The notes beneath the pieces were generated by a model that saw only the letters and a list, made by a program, of their open reading frames with translations, did no database searches and had not been told where the DNA came from. The translations under genes were made by a program, and so were the position numbers. This document shows positions 45,058 through 54,063 of a stretch of DNA of 64,000 nucleotides, piece after piece (position 1 is the first letter of the stretch; the number at the start of each line of letters is the position of its first letter). Source of the DNA: Rhizobium lusitanum (GTDB taxonomy: Bacteria; Pseudomonadota; Alphaproteobacteria; Rhizobiales; Rhizobiaceae); the NCBI RefSeq assembly GCF_014189535.1, contig NZ_CP050305.1, positions 1 to 64,000 of the forward strand, read 5' to 3'.

Positions 45058-47502
45058 ATGCAAAAGGCAATTCGTAGGGACCTTCGCTTCGGCGCCGAGA
45101 TCGCCCGCGAAAAACCGATCTCGGCCCATGTTCCCTACCTCCGACATGTCGACGAGGAAACGCTGCGGACGAAGGACGGGATGCTGCTGACGATCATCAA
45201 GATCGAAGGTTTTTGTCATCAGACCGCCGATCAACAGATCATCGATGTCGAGGCGACGGCGCGCAACACGTTGGTCCGAGCCCTCGCTGACAGCCGGTTT
45301 GCAGTCTACTCCCATATCGTCCGGCGTCGTATTCCACCTGATATCGGTGGCACGTTCGACATTCCGTTCTGCCGGGATCTCAATGAGCGTTATATGTCGA
45401 GCCTGGCTGACAGCCGCATGTATACCAACGAACTCTACCTGACGATCATCCGGCGCGGTTTTCAGGGGAGGGTGGGCCTTGCCGATGCGCTGATGTCGCA
45501 TTTCCGCAAGGCCGCCGGCCTATCCGAGCAGGCGCTCGATCGGGAAGCACGCCAGGAGCTTCGCCAGCATGTCGCCAATATCGTCAAGGGCATGGAGCAT
45601 TATGGCGCCCGGATCCTGAAGGCGGTGCTGCGCGAGTACAGTGTTGCCTCTGAGCCGCTGGAGTTTCTGGCCACGCTTTTGAATGGCGGCCAACAGGTCA
45701 ACATGCTGCTGCCGCGCATGCCGCTCGACCAATATCTGCCGACACGCCGTATCACATTCGGGCGGCGTCTGTTCGAGATGCGAGGTGGCAGCGACGATGA
45801 CACCCGGTTCGGTGCGATGCTGTCGATCCGCGAATACCCACCCTACACCGCAGCCGGAATGATCGATGGGCTGTTAAAAATCCCCGGCGAATTCATCGTG
45901 TCGCAAAGCTTTGCACTGCAGGATCGTGCGCCAATCCTGTCCGAGATGGATCGGATCGAACGTCAGATCAGCGTTTCAGACGAGCGTGGCACCAGCCTTG
46001 AAAGCGCGATCTCGATTGCCAAGGATGAGCTGGTCAATGGCCGCAGTGTCATGGGCTATCACCATCTGACGGTCATGGCGCTCGGCAACACCATCAAGGA
46101 AACCGAGGCAAGCGCCCAGGCTATCACCAAGGAACTGCAAAATGCGGGCATGGTGGTCGTGCGCGAGGATCTGAATGCCGAACCGGCCTTCTATGCGCAG
46201 CTTCCGGGCAATTTTGCCTACATTGCGCGACGTGCGCTGATCTCGTCACGGAATTTCTGCGGCCTGGCGTCCTTCCATAATTTTGCACTCGGTAAGCCCG
46301 CTGGTAATCATTGGGGGCCGGCGGTGTCCCTGCTGCAGACAACGTCGATGACGCCCTACTTCTTCAACTTTCATAAGGGCGAAGTCGGCAATTTCATTGT
46401 CACCGGCCCGACAGGGTCGGGCAAGACGGTGGCGCTGTTGTTTCTCTTGTCGCAGGCGATGCGGGCAAGGCCGCAGCCGCGCTGCGCCTTCTTCGACAAG
46501 GACCGCGGCGGCGAGATCTTCATTCGTGCCTGTGGTGGCCAATATGAGGTGCTGCAGCCCGGCATGCCCTCGGGGTTCAACCCATTGCAGCTCGAAGACA
46601 GCCCTGACAAGAGAGCGTTCGTCTACGATCTCTTGAGCTATCTGGTCCGACCGAGAGACGATGCCGAAAAGCTGTCGGCCGAACAGGAAAAGATTCTCGC
46701 CCGTGCTGTCGACCAGATTTTCAACGTGCCGATTCGGGAGCGGTTGTTCTCCGATGTCATCCACCTTTTGCGGGGTGGCGAGACCGCCGGGCGCGACGAT
46801 CTGGCATCGCGCTTTGAGGCGTGGTGCGACACGCGTGGATGGCTGTTCAACAATCCGGTCGATCTCTGGGATTCGGATCGTGGCGTCTTCGGTTTTGACC
46901 TGACGGCGATCCTCGACGATCCGGAAATCCGAACGGCAGCCCTTGGCTACATCTTCTTCCGGATCGGTCAGATGCTGGATGGGGAGCGGCCAATGATGCT
47001 CTTCGTCGACGAGGGCTGGAAACTTCTCGGCGACGACAAGGCCGGCGCCTTCATCAACGATCAGCTCAAAACCATCCGCAAGAAGAACGGCATTGTCGGG
47101 ATCGGCACGCAATCGGCTCGCGACATCACGACGTCGCGGATCGCGCATACGCTGCTTGAGCAGAGCCCAACAAACATCTTCTTCCCGAATCCGAAGGCAG
47201 ACCGCGAAAGCTATGTGACGGGCTTTGGGCTCTCCGAGGTCGAGTTCGAATGGGTGAAATCCACCTCTTCGACGAGCCGTCAGTTCCTGGTCAAGCATGA
47301 CCATGACTGCGTGATTGCACGTCTGGACCTCTCAGGCCTTCCGGACTTCATCAAGGTCCTGTCCGGCCGTGCGGAAACGGTCGCGGAGTGTGAGCGGTTA
47401 CGTCATCGCTATGGCGACGCCCCTGAACACTGGCTTCCATACTTTTGCGGATGGGTGGAAGAGCCCTCCAATCCCTCGGACAAGGAGGGGAAAGCGCAAT
47501 GA
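45058..47502 (+). CDS. virB4: VirB4 secretion ATPase
   Basis: The 814-residue CagE/TrbE/VirB4 ATPase has a conserved N-terminal domain (residues ~1-430) and the motor domain with Walker A GPTGSGKTV (from ~450), Walker B LFVDEGWKLL (~646) and the FFPNPKADRESY motif typical of VirB4. It powers pilus assembly and substrate transfer at the cytoplasmic face. Its stop overlaps the next gene by ATGA. Confidence 0.92.
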   Translation: MQKAIRRDLRFGAEIAREKPISAHVPYLRHVDEETLRTKDGMLLTIIKIEGFCHQTADQQIIDVEATARNTLVRALADSRFAVYSHIVRRRIPPDIGGTFDIPFCRDLNERYMSSLADSRMYTNELYLTIIRRGFQGRVGLADALMSHFRKAAGLSEQALDREARQELRQHVANIVKGMEHYGARILKAVLREYSVASEPLEFLATLLNGGQQVNMLLPRMPLDQYLPTRRITFGRRLFEMRGGSDDDTRFGAMLSIREYPPYTAAGMIDGLLKIPGEFIVSQSFALQDRAPILSEMDRIERQISVSDERGTSLESAISIAKDELVNGRSVMGYHHLTVMALGNTIKETEASAQAITKELQNAGMVVVREDLNAEPAFYAQLPGNFAYIARRALISSRNFCGLASFHNFALGKPAGNHWGPAVSLLQTTSMTPYFFNFHKGEVGNFIVTGPTGSGKTVALLFLLSQAMRARPQPRCAFFDKDRGGEIFIRACGGQYEVLQPGMPSGFNPLQLEDSPDKRAFVYDLLSYLVRPRDDAEKLSAEQEKILARAVDQIFNVPIRERLFSDVIHLLRGGETAGRDDLASRFEAWCDTRGWLFNNPVDLWDSDRGVFGFDLTAILDDPEIRTAALGYIFFRIGQMLDGERPMMLFVDEGWKLLGDDKAGAFINDQLKTIRKKNGIVGIGTQSARDITTSRIAHTLLEQSPTNIFFPNPKADRESYVTGFGLSEVEFEWVKSTSSTSRQFLVKHDHDCVIARLDLSGLPDFIKVLSGRAETVAECERLRHRYGDAPEHWLPYFCGWVEEPSNPSDKEGKAQ

Positions 47503-48146
47503 GCCTGCGCGATCGGAACATTCCTTTGTACTTGGCGCTATTGGCGGCAACAACGGCTATCACGCCGGCACTGGCGCAGGTGCCGGTCAATGACGCGGCG
47601 CGCACCACGCAGGAGACGAATGCAGCCGCGTGCATGCAACGAGCGCGTACCTTCAAGCAGTCCTCCGTGACCCCCTCGCGCGGTGTCACGACAAGTGTCA
47701 CGGCGAAAGGTGATCTTGCCGGCATGCAGCAGGTCAACGGGGTTGTCATCTCCGGGTCGGCGTTTTCCGGAACCTCGGTTGCCAATAGCGACCTGTCGAT
47801 CCTTCTGGCCGTCGGTCAGAGCGTCCAGGCGTTGAAGACAAAAAATGTCGGCCAGGTGGTGAATGCACTGGCGGCAGTCGCGGCCGCGATTAGCGCCGAT
47901 ACGTCGACGCTCAAGAACCAGGCCAACGCGATTGGCACTGCCAATTCCCTGCAGGGCGCCTTTGACCAGAACACGACCGCTCGACTGTCCGGCGCCCAGA
48001 TCTGGAACCAGACGATCCAGGCGGTGACAACAACGGTCCAGATGCGAAACCAGCAGCTTGTCGATCAAGCGGCAGCGGAAAGCGCTGCAACAAAAGTCAT
48101 GACCTACGATCCGAGCTCGGTCTCGTTCGTCGGCGGCAATGAATAG
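47499..48146 (+). CDS. VirB5-like minor pilin, first of two tandem copies
   Basis: The 215-residue product has a signal peptide (IPLYLALLAATTAITPALA) and a helical, alanine-, serine- and glutamine-rich mature part. It ends with TYDPSSVSFVGGNE, a tail shared with the next gene's TYDAGQVSFVGQ, so the two are paralogues. VirB5 proteins sit at the pilus tip and help contact recipient cells. The start at 47499 overlaps the virB4 stop by four bases. Confidence 0.75.
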   Translation: MSLRDRNIPLYLALLAATTAITPALAQVPVNDAARTTQETNAAACMQRARTFKQSSVTPSRGVTTSVTAKGDLAGMQQVNGVVISGSAFSGTSVANSDLSILLAVGQSVQALKTKNVGQVVNALAAVAAAISADTSTLKNQANAIGTANSLQGAFDQNTTARLSGAQIWNQTIQAVTTTVQMRNQQLVDQAAAESAATKVMTYDPSSVSFVGGNE

Positions 48147-48159
48147 GAGAGTTTTCCAG

Positions 48160-48897
48160 ATGAAGATATTCGAGATATCGTCCAAAGCTGCCTTGGTCAT
48201 AGTCTTGGCAGCAGTTCCTTGCAGCAGTGTTTTTGCCCAGGTTCCGGTCATCGACGACGCGACGCTGTCACAAGCCACCAAGACCGCGTCGAATACCGCT
48301 CAGATCATGTCGTCGAATAGCGATATCCTGCAAACGGTGAACAGGACGCTTTCCGCAGTCACCGGCAATCGCTCCACCAGTGAGATCGCGGGTGCGGCCC
48401 TCGGCTCAGGCTTTTCGATCGGGAACGCACCCGATTTCTCATCGTTGCTCAGTGGTCAGATGTCCTGGGGCAATCTCGGTTCGTTCGGCAATACGGCTGC
48501 CACGATCCTGAACGGTCTGAACCTGGTTAAAACCTTATCCGGCCAGACCGGCAGTGCGAATCTAACGCGGGGCGACAAAGCCTATCAGGGCCTGGTGAAC
48601 ACGGCGACGGCGCTGACTGCCTCCATCGCGGGTACTCAAAACAGCACCCAGCAGCGCTCGACCGCCTTTCAGGCTGTCCAGGGGCAGATCGGGACGGCAA
48701 CCGATATCAAGGGCTCGATCGATCAGAATTCGCAAGTACAGACGCAGACCGCACAGACGGTCAACGAACTCGTCGGTGCTGTGAATGCCGGAAACGCGGC
48801 CCTCAATGCCGAACAGGTACGGCAACTGGCGGCGGAGGCGGCGACGGCTGCGTTCATGACCTATGACGCGGGCCAGGTCTCCTTCGTGGGGCAGTGA
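48160..48897 (+). CDS. virB5: VirB5-like minor pilin, second of two tandem copies
   Basis: The 245-residue product has a signal peptide (ALVIVLAAVPCSSVFA) and a mature part with helical repeats of T, S, A and Q, and the shared tail TYDAGQVSFVGQ. AGGAG lies eight bases before ATG 48160; a start at 48139 is possible but would add seven residues before the signal. Two VirB5-like genes side by side suggest either a heteromeric pilus tip or one copy that has taken another job such as recipient specificity. Confidence 0.75.
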   Translation: MKIFEISSKAALVIVLAAVPCSSVFAQVPVIDDATLSQATKTASNTAQIMSSNSDILQTVNRTLSAVTGNRSTSEIAGAALGSGFSIGNAPDFSSLLSGQMSWGNLGSFGNTAATILNGLNLVKTLSGQTGSANLTRGDKAYQGLVNTATALTASIAGTQNSTQQRSTAFQAVQGQIGTATDIKGSIDQNSQVQTQTAQTVNELVGAVNAGNAALNAEQVRQLAAEAATAAFMTYDAGQVSFVGQ

Positions 48898-48908
48898 AAG
48901 GGCTGATA

Positions 48909-49106
48909 ATGCGAATATTTAGAGTACCGTTCCTCGCACTGGTGGTCGCCGCCTTTGCGGCCTTGCCGGGATGCGCTGGCCATAAGGAGCTCAAGGCTCC
49001 GTGCTCGGCCGGGCTAGGCTCCGTCTTCTCCTCGCAAGCCTATGCCAGCGGCGTCAACGATCGCTGTGGGCCGATGGTCCGCCAAGAGGCTGTGACCATT
49101 TTCTAA
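48909..49106 (+). CDS. Small lipoprotein in the virB operon (VirB7- or EexN-like)
   Basis: The 65-residue lipoprotein starts MRIFRVPFLALVVAAFAALPGC with lipobox ALPGC, then a short mature part with two more cysteines (KAPCSAG and NDRCGPM). VirB7 in Agrobacterium is a lipoprotein that binds VirB9, but it usually lies after virB6; here the gene stands between virB5 and virB6, a place taken by EexN exclusion lipoproteins in some systems. The sequence alone does not decide between them. An upstream GTG at 48894 overlapping the virB5 stop is an alternative start. Confidence 0.65.
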   Translation: MRIFRVPFLALVVAAFAALPGCAGHKELKAPCSAGLGSVFSSQAYASGVNDRCGPMVRQEAVTIF

Positions 49107-49119
49107 AGCGCGAGGCAGC

Positions 49120-50145
49120 ATGAACCCGTTCGATATTCTGTTTGGCAAGATCGACAGCATGGGCGTCAGCGCGGTGCAGACGATGTATACGACGCTTGCC
49201 AGCTATCTGGGCCCACTATTCCTGGCGGGGCTCACCGTCTATGTGGTCTGGTGGGGATACGAGATGCTGTTCGGGCGCGCCCAGATGACAGCGGGCACAT
49301 TCGTCTGGCGGTTTGGCCGTGCCTTCATCTGCTACACGCTGATCGTCTCATGGGCCACCTATCAGCCATTGATCGTAAAGCCCCTCTTGGAGGCGCCCGA
49401 TGGCATGGCGACCATTGTTTGCCAGTCGACCGGCGGCAGCAATTGCGGCGGGGACGGCAGTTCCGGATCGTCCGTCACCCAAGGCCTGACCGATATCTGG
49501 AATAGCGGCCTTGCCGTGGTCAAGGCGATGGCGGATGCCGGTGGGATCACGGCCGTCGGCATGTACATCCTTGCGATCGTCGTGCTGGCGGTTGTCTGCA
49601 TTCTCTGTGCCATCGCCGTCACGCTGCTGATGATCGGCAAGATGACGATGTTCATTCTGCTGGCGATCGGGCCGATCGTCTTGTGTTGCGCGCTCTTCAA
49701 TGTGACGTCACGGGTCGTGGACGGCTGGATCTCCAGTCTCGCAGGCTACGCGCTGTTGCCGATTATCGTCTATGTCATCCTGGGCTTTATGCTGACCCTG
49801 CTGAAGGGCAGGGTCGATGCGCTGACCGCCGATGCCAGCGCTGCGAACATGACGACATTGGCGCCGTTCATGCTGATGTCGATCGTCACAGCCTTCCTCT
49901 TGACCCACTCGATCTCGATCGCACTGGCGATCGCCGGTGGGGGGCCAAGAATTGACGCACTCGGTGCAGCGGCAGGCTTGATGACGGCGAGGCTTGCCTG
50001 GAGAGCTGCCGCCGGTTCCGGGCGAGGCGTCGCCCAGGCTGGCGGATATCTGTTCAATCAAAGGCCCGGCGGCTCGGCGACGATCGGTGACGGCGATCCA
50101 GCGGCAGCGCAAGTACGGGCCGCCGCCGCAAATGCTCGCAAATGA
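49120..50145 (+). CDS. virB6: VirB6-like polytopic membrane protein
   Basis: The 341-residue TrbL/VirB6 protein has about six helices: GPLFLAGLTVYVVWWGYEMLF with the conserved tryptophan pair, a central periplasmic loop with two cysteines (residues ~90-115), then ILAIVVLAVVCILCAIAVTLLMIG, FILLAIGPIVLCCALF and others. The C-terminal 60 residues are cytoplasmic and basic. VirB6 forms part of the inner-membrane channel. Its stop overlaps the virB8 start by four bases. Confidence 0.87.
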   Translation: MNPFDILFGKIDSMGVSAVQTMYTTLASYLGPLFLAGLTVYVVWWGYEMLFGRAQMTAGTFVWRFGRAFICYTLIVSWATYQPLIVKPLLEAPDGMATIVCQSTGGSNCGGDGSSGSSVTQGLTDIWNSGLAVVKAMADAGGITAVGMYILAIVVLAVVCILCAIAVTLLMIGKMTMFILLAIGPIVLCCALFNVTSRVVDGWISSLAGYALLPIIVYVILGFMLTLLKGRVDALTADASAANMTTLAPFMLMSIVTAFLLTHSISIALAIAGGGPRIDALGAAAGLMTARLAWRAAAGSGRGVAQAGGYLFNQRPGGSATIGDGDPAAAQVRAAAANARK

Positions 50146-50924
50146 GCCTGTCGAATAATACCCTTGGAGATCTGGGAATGGTGAAGACTGACAACGGGGC
50201 GGCGGAGCTCGGCGCGCCTGCCCGAGTGGCGAATTCTGGCGTGATCGATTCCCGCTACTACAGCGAGGGCGAGCGGTGGGAGCACTCAGTCTACCGATCT
50301 GTGGCCATGTCTCGCGGCGTATGGAGAACAGTCGCGGTGCTGCTGGGCATTGCCTTGGCGGCGTCGATCGGCCTTCTCTGGATGCTCCTGCCGCTCAAAT
50401 CCTTTGATGTCGTTGTGCTCGAGGTCGACAAGACGACGGGCTATGTCGAGGCAAGCCGGCCACTGCAGGAGCGCGGCGACCTCACCCAGAACGAAGCGGT
50501 GACACGGGCAAATATCGTTCGCTTCATCCGTGCTCGCGAAACCTATGACCCGAAGGGGCTACGCGACAATTTCGATCTGGCATCGCTTTACTCGACCGGA
50601 AAAGCCGCCGCCGATCTGGCCAACGCCTATTCCGGCGCAAACCTGGCCAATCCCGTCAAGGTCTACGGCGCCAACACGACGGTCAGCGTCTTCGTCAAGA
50701 GCGTCATTTTTCTGAACGACAATACGGCGGCTGTTCGCTTTTCGACGACGCGTTCCGGCACATCCGGACCGACGGTCACGGATCATTGGGTTGCCAATGT
50801 TCGTTTCAAATATACCTCGGAGCCGATGCGAAACGACTGGCGCTTCGACAATCCTTTGGGGTTTCAGGTGACCGAATATCGTCGCGATCAGGAAACGGTC
50901 ACCACTGGGGAGGAGGCCCAGTGA
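50142..50924 (+). CDS. virB8: VirB8-like assembly protein
   Basis: The 260-residue bitopic protein has a short cytoplasmic N terminus, one helix (TVAVLLGIALAASIGLLWMLLPL), then the periplasmic VirB8 domain of NTF2-like fold (SFDVVVLEVDKTTGYVEASRPL, VRFIRARETYDP, AAVRFSTTRSG, HWVANVRFKYTSEPMRNDWRFDNPLGFQVTEYRRDQE). VirB8 nucleates the channel and contacts VirB9 and VirB10. Its stop overlaps the virB9 GTG start by four bases. Confidence 0.88.
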   Translation: MSLSNNTLGDLGMVKTDNGAAELGAPARVANSGVIDSRYYSEGERWEHSVYRSVAMSRGVWRTVAVLLGIALAASIGLLWMLLPLKSFDVVVLEVDKTTGYVEASRPLQERGDLTQNEAVTRANIVRFIRARETYDPKGLRDNFDLASLYSTGKAAADLANAYSGANLANPVKVYGANTTVSVFVKSVIFLNDNTAAVRFSTTRSGTSGPTVTDHWVANVRFKYTSEPMRNDWRFDNPLGFQVTEYRRDQETVTTGEEAQ

Positions 50925-51727
50925 GGATAAGGCATTTTCTGACAGTGGGTGTCGCAGCAGCAATCATGCTAGCCCGCCCGCCGATCGCCTTGGCGGAAGT
51001 GCAGCCGCAGTCGGTCAGGGCCGACGCGCGCATTCGCACCGTGCCGTTCCAGAAGGACAATGTCGTCTATCTCGCCGGTATGATGGGGGTGTCGACGATG
51101 ATCGTGTTCAATGAGGACGAACAGATCGCAACGGTTGCCATGGGCGACAGCCTGGCATGGCAGGCCGTGCCCGATCAGTCGAAACGCTTCCTGTTCATCA
51201 AGCCGCTGCAGCCGGATGCACAAACCAATATGAACGTCGTGACCTCGAAGCGGGTCTACACCTTCTTTCTCAATGGGGCGAAACCCGGCAACACGACAAG
51301 CGCCGTTATCAAACTCCGCTTTTCATATCCGGAGGATTCGCTGGATGCCAACCTGCTGGCGGCCGCCCGCCAGAACGCAGCCATGCCCAATGTTCGCGCG
51401 GCTTTGGCGAACCCCGGCCGGATTAACTATGACTATGGCTATAAGGGCGCTGTCGATGTCAGGCCGACATCCATGTTTGACGACGGCACGAAGACCTTCT
51501 TTCAGTTTAGCGGAGAGGTTCCGGCATTCTTCGCCGTCAAATCCGATGGCAGCGAATCTCTGGTCAATTACCGGCGTGAAGGTGACTACATCGTCGTCGA
51601 CAAGGTTGCCCGCCAATGGACCCTGCGGTCCGGCAATGTCGTGGCCTGTGTCTTCAATATGAAGCCCCCGATCGGCACCCCGAAGCCGGCAGAAGGAAAG
51701 CCGGAGGAGATCAGCCATGGCCATTGA
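50921..51727 (+). CDS. virB9: VirB9-like core-complex protein
   Basis: The 268-residue product starts at GTG 50921 within GGGGAGGAG-preceded sequence. It has a signal peptide (FLTVGVAAAIMLARPPIALAE) and the VirB9/TrbG domain: ADARIRTVPFQKDNVVYL, FIKPLQPDAQTNMNVVTSKRVYTF, KLRFSYPEDS, and the C-terminal NYDYGYKGAVDVRPTSMFDDGTKTFFQF region that reaches the outer membrane. No VirB7 disulfide cysteine is obvious in its C terminus apart from VVACVFNMKP. virB10 overlaps by 11 bases. Confidence 0.88.
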   Translation: MRIRHFLTVGVAAAIMLARPPIALAEVQPQSVRADARIRTVPFQKDNVVYLAGMMGVSTMIVFNEDEQIATVAMGDSLAWQAVPDQSKRFLFIKPLQPDAQTNMNVVTSKRVYTFFLNGAKPGNTTSAVIKLRFSYPEDSLDANLLAAARQNAAMPNVRAALANPGRINYDYGYKGAVDVRPTSMFDDGTKTFFQFSGEVPAFFAVKSDGSESLVNYRREGDYIVVDKVARQWTLRSGNVVACVFNMKPPIGTPKPAEGKPEEISHGH

Positions 51728-53006
51728 TTTCGAGGAAGAGGCACGCATTGTCGAAACAGTTGCTAAGCCGGCCGACAACCAGCGCGGCATGCTGATGCCG
51801 GTTCTGTTGGCCTCGGTTGCTCTGGTGGTCCTTGGCTATGCCGGCTATGTCAGTTTCATCAAGCCACCGGCTGCCCGGAAGACGGAGGCAAATGAGGAGT
51901 TCAAGACGGCGAGCCATGCCGCGCACCTGAACTTCGACCCGGAAAATCCGCCTCCACCGTCCTCAGATAACAAACTGGTTCTGGTGCCACCAACACCCAC
52001 GCCGACGGTGGTTCCGCCACCTCAGATCACCGCCCCTGTCGTCTTGCCGCCGGCCGTCGACGAGGAGGCGGCAAGGCGTGCTGCAGAAGAGGCGGAGCGC
52101 GCGAAGAAGGAAGAGGAGCTGCGCCAGGCCCGGCTCCGCTCAAACATGTTGGTCGTCGATCAATCCGTCAGGGGCGAAACTGCTGCTTCCGTTGTTGGCG
52201 CGTCATCTGCGCAAAATGCCGGCTCCGGTGGCAGTGCCAGTGCAAGCGCAAGTGCCGACGATGACCCGAACCGCAGGTTCGTGCAGTCGATAGGGTCTCA
52301 GGACGTCGAAACGGTGACTGCCTCCCGCAACGACCGGATTGACGCCCTCATTCCCCAGGGAGCGTTGATCCGCGGTGTGCTCGAAACGGCGATCCAGTCC
52401 GATCTGCCTGGTATGGTGCGAGCCGTCATCTCGACCGATGTCTATTCCTTCGACGGCCGGCGGATCCTGCTGCCGAAAGGAACCATGCTGACAGGAGAGT
52501 ATAAGAGCGGGATGGCGCGGGGTCAGACACGTATCCTGATCGTCTGGACGCGAGCCCTGCGCAGTGACGGGACATCCATTGCCCTTGGCTCCTACGGAAC
52601 AGACGATCTTGGCCGTTCGGGCTTGGCCGGCTTCGTCGACAAGCACTATCTCGAGCGTTTTGGCGCGGCCGCAGTGCTCAGCATGGTCGGAGGTATCTCC
52701 TCCTTTGTTGCCGGCCTGAACAGTGATGGATCCAGCAGCTCAGGTTCGTCGTCGTCAACGAGCTCGGACGCACAAACCCAGGCACAGCAGACGGTTTCCC
52801 AGACCATGGCTGAGATGGCGAATATCGCGTTGAAGGATTCGATCAATATTCCGCCGACGATCTATGTCGACCAGGGGACTGAGATCATGGTGTTCGTCCG
52901 CAAGGATCTCGATTTCTCCTCATTGTACCCTGACCCGGTGAAGGAAGCCGTCAATGAACTTCGTCGTGCCCGGATCAGGAATGTGCCCAGTACCTCCGGC
53001 CAATGA
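51717..53006 (+). CDS. virB10: VirB10-like core-complex protein
   Basis: The 429-residue product has an N-terminal membrane anchor (MLMPVLLASVALVVLGYAGYVSFI), a proline-rich spacer (PPTPTPTVVPPPQ), a helical stretch, and the C-terminal VirB10/TrbI beta-barrel (IPQGALIRGVLETAIQSDLPGMVRAVISTDVYSFDG, GTMLTGEYKSGMARGQTRILIVWTRA, DQGTEIMVFVRKDLDF). It spans both membranes and senses ATP use by the motor proteins. The GGAGGAG ribosome site overlaps the end of virB9. Its end overlaps virB11 by 53 bases. Confidence 0.88.
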   Translation: MAIDFEEEARIVETVAKPADNQRGMLMPVLLASVALVVLGYAGYVSFIKPPAARKTEANEEFKTASHAAHLNFDPENPPPPSSDNKLVLVPPTPTPTVVPPPQITAPVVLPPAVDEEAARRAAEEAERAKKEEELRQARLRSNMLVVDQSVRGETAASVVGASSAQNAGSGGSASASASADDDPNRRFVQSIGSQDVETVTASRNDRIDALIPQGALIRGVLETAIQSDLPGMVRAVISTDVYSFDGRRILLPKGTMLTGEYKSGMARGQTRILIVWTRALRSDGTSIALGSYGTDDLGRSGLAGFVDKHYLERFGAAAVLSMVGGISSFVAGLNSDGSSSSGSSSSTSSDAQTQAQQTVSQTMAEMANIALKDSINIPPTIYVDQGTEIMVFVRKDLDFSSLYPDPVKEAVNELRRARIRNVPSTSGQ

Positions 53007-54063
53007 CGTGCTGACATCCGAAGAACCAAATTCCCTATGGGACAGCCTGCCCATCTATGTCAGGCAAACTGCCCAGCCGATCCGAAAGTGGTTGGAAGAT
53101 CCAGCCGTGATTGAGATCATGTGCAATCGGCCAGGAGAAATCTGGATCGAGAGCCTCAATAGCCACCATATGATCCGGTACGATGTGCCGGCGCTCGACG
53201 AGCGGGCGATCACGGCGCTGGCGCAAATGATTGCTGGAACGACACAGCAAAGCGTCAACGAGGAGACACCGCTTCTGTCCGCCGCCATGCCGCATGGCGA
53301 GCGGTTTCAGGCGGTGCTGTCTCCGGTCGCGGTTTTGGGCGGCGCCTTCGCAATCCGCAAACAGGTGATCCGCGACATGACGCTGGATGACTATGTCGCG
53401 CTCGGCGGTCTCGATGGCGTGCGAGTAAGCGGTGCTGGTCTAACGGCTGGCGAGGAGTTGAGCGACCTCGACCAGGAGCTGATTGCGCGCTTAGCGGACC
53501 CATCGCCGGCCGCGCGTCGCAAATGGCTGCGCTTTGCCGTCGAGAACCGCATCACCATGCTGATCTCAGGGGGAACATCGAGCGGCAAGACCACCTTTTT
53601 CAACGGCCTCCTGAAGGACGTGCCCGAATGGGAGCGCCTGGTGTCGATCGAAGACACGCGGGAATTAAAACCCTCACAGCCGAACTATCTGGCGCTTGTT
53701 ACCTCAAAAGGCGGGCAGGGCAGGGCACGGACGACGATGCAGGAATGCCTCGAGGCCGCGCTTCGTCTCCGTCCGGACCGCATCTTCATGGGCGAGATCC
53801 GCGGCGCTGAAGCCTTCAGCTTCCTGCAGGCGGTCAATACCGGCCATCCGGGGTCGCTATCGACCCTTCATGCCGACAACCCGCGCGGCGCCTATGAGCG
53901 GCTGGCCATGGCGACCATGCAAGCCGGCCTTGGCCTTACGAAGGCGGAGTTGATGGAGTTCGTGCGATTTGTCGTGCCCGTGGTCATTCAGGTAGCCCGC
54001 GATCCCGCCACCATGAAGCGCGGCGTGCGCGAGATCTATGTCAGCAAATGGAGCAGTCGATGA
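52954..54063 (+). CDS. virB11: VirB11 secretion ATPase
   Basis: The 369-residue hexameric ATPase has an N-terminal domain (VRQTAQPIRKWLEDPAVIEIMCNRPGEIWIE), Walker A GGTSSGKTT at ~206, the Asp box LVSIEDTREL, Walker B RPDRIFMGEIRGAEA and the His box TGHPGSLSTLHA. It drives pilus assembly and DNA transfer with VirB4 and VirD4. ATG 52954 has AAGGAA seven bases upstream and overlaps virB10; ATG 52981 is an alternative. The virD4 start overlaps its stop. Confidence 0.92.
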   Translation: MNFVVPGSGMCPVPPANDVLTSEEPNSLWDSLPIYVRQTAQPIRKWLEDPAVIEIMCNRPGEIWIESLNSHHMIRYDVPALDERAITALAQMIAGTTQQSVNEETPLLSAAMPHGERFQAVLSPVAVLGGAFAIRKQVIRDMTLDDYVALGGLDGVRVSGAGLTAGEELSDLDQELIARLADPSPAARRKWLRFAVENRITMLISGGTSSGKTTFFNGLLKDVPEWERLVSIEDTRELKPSQPNYLALVTSKGGQGRARTTMQECLEAALRLRPDRIFMGEIRGAEAFSFLQAVNTGHPGSLSTLHADNPRGAYERLAMATMQAGLGLTKAELMEFVRFVVPVVIQVARDPATMKRGVREIYVSKWSSR

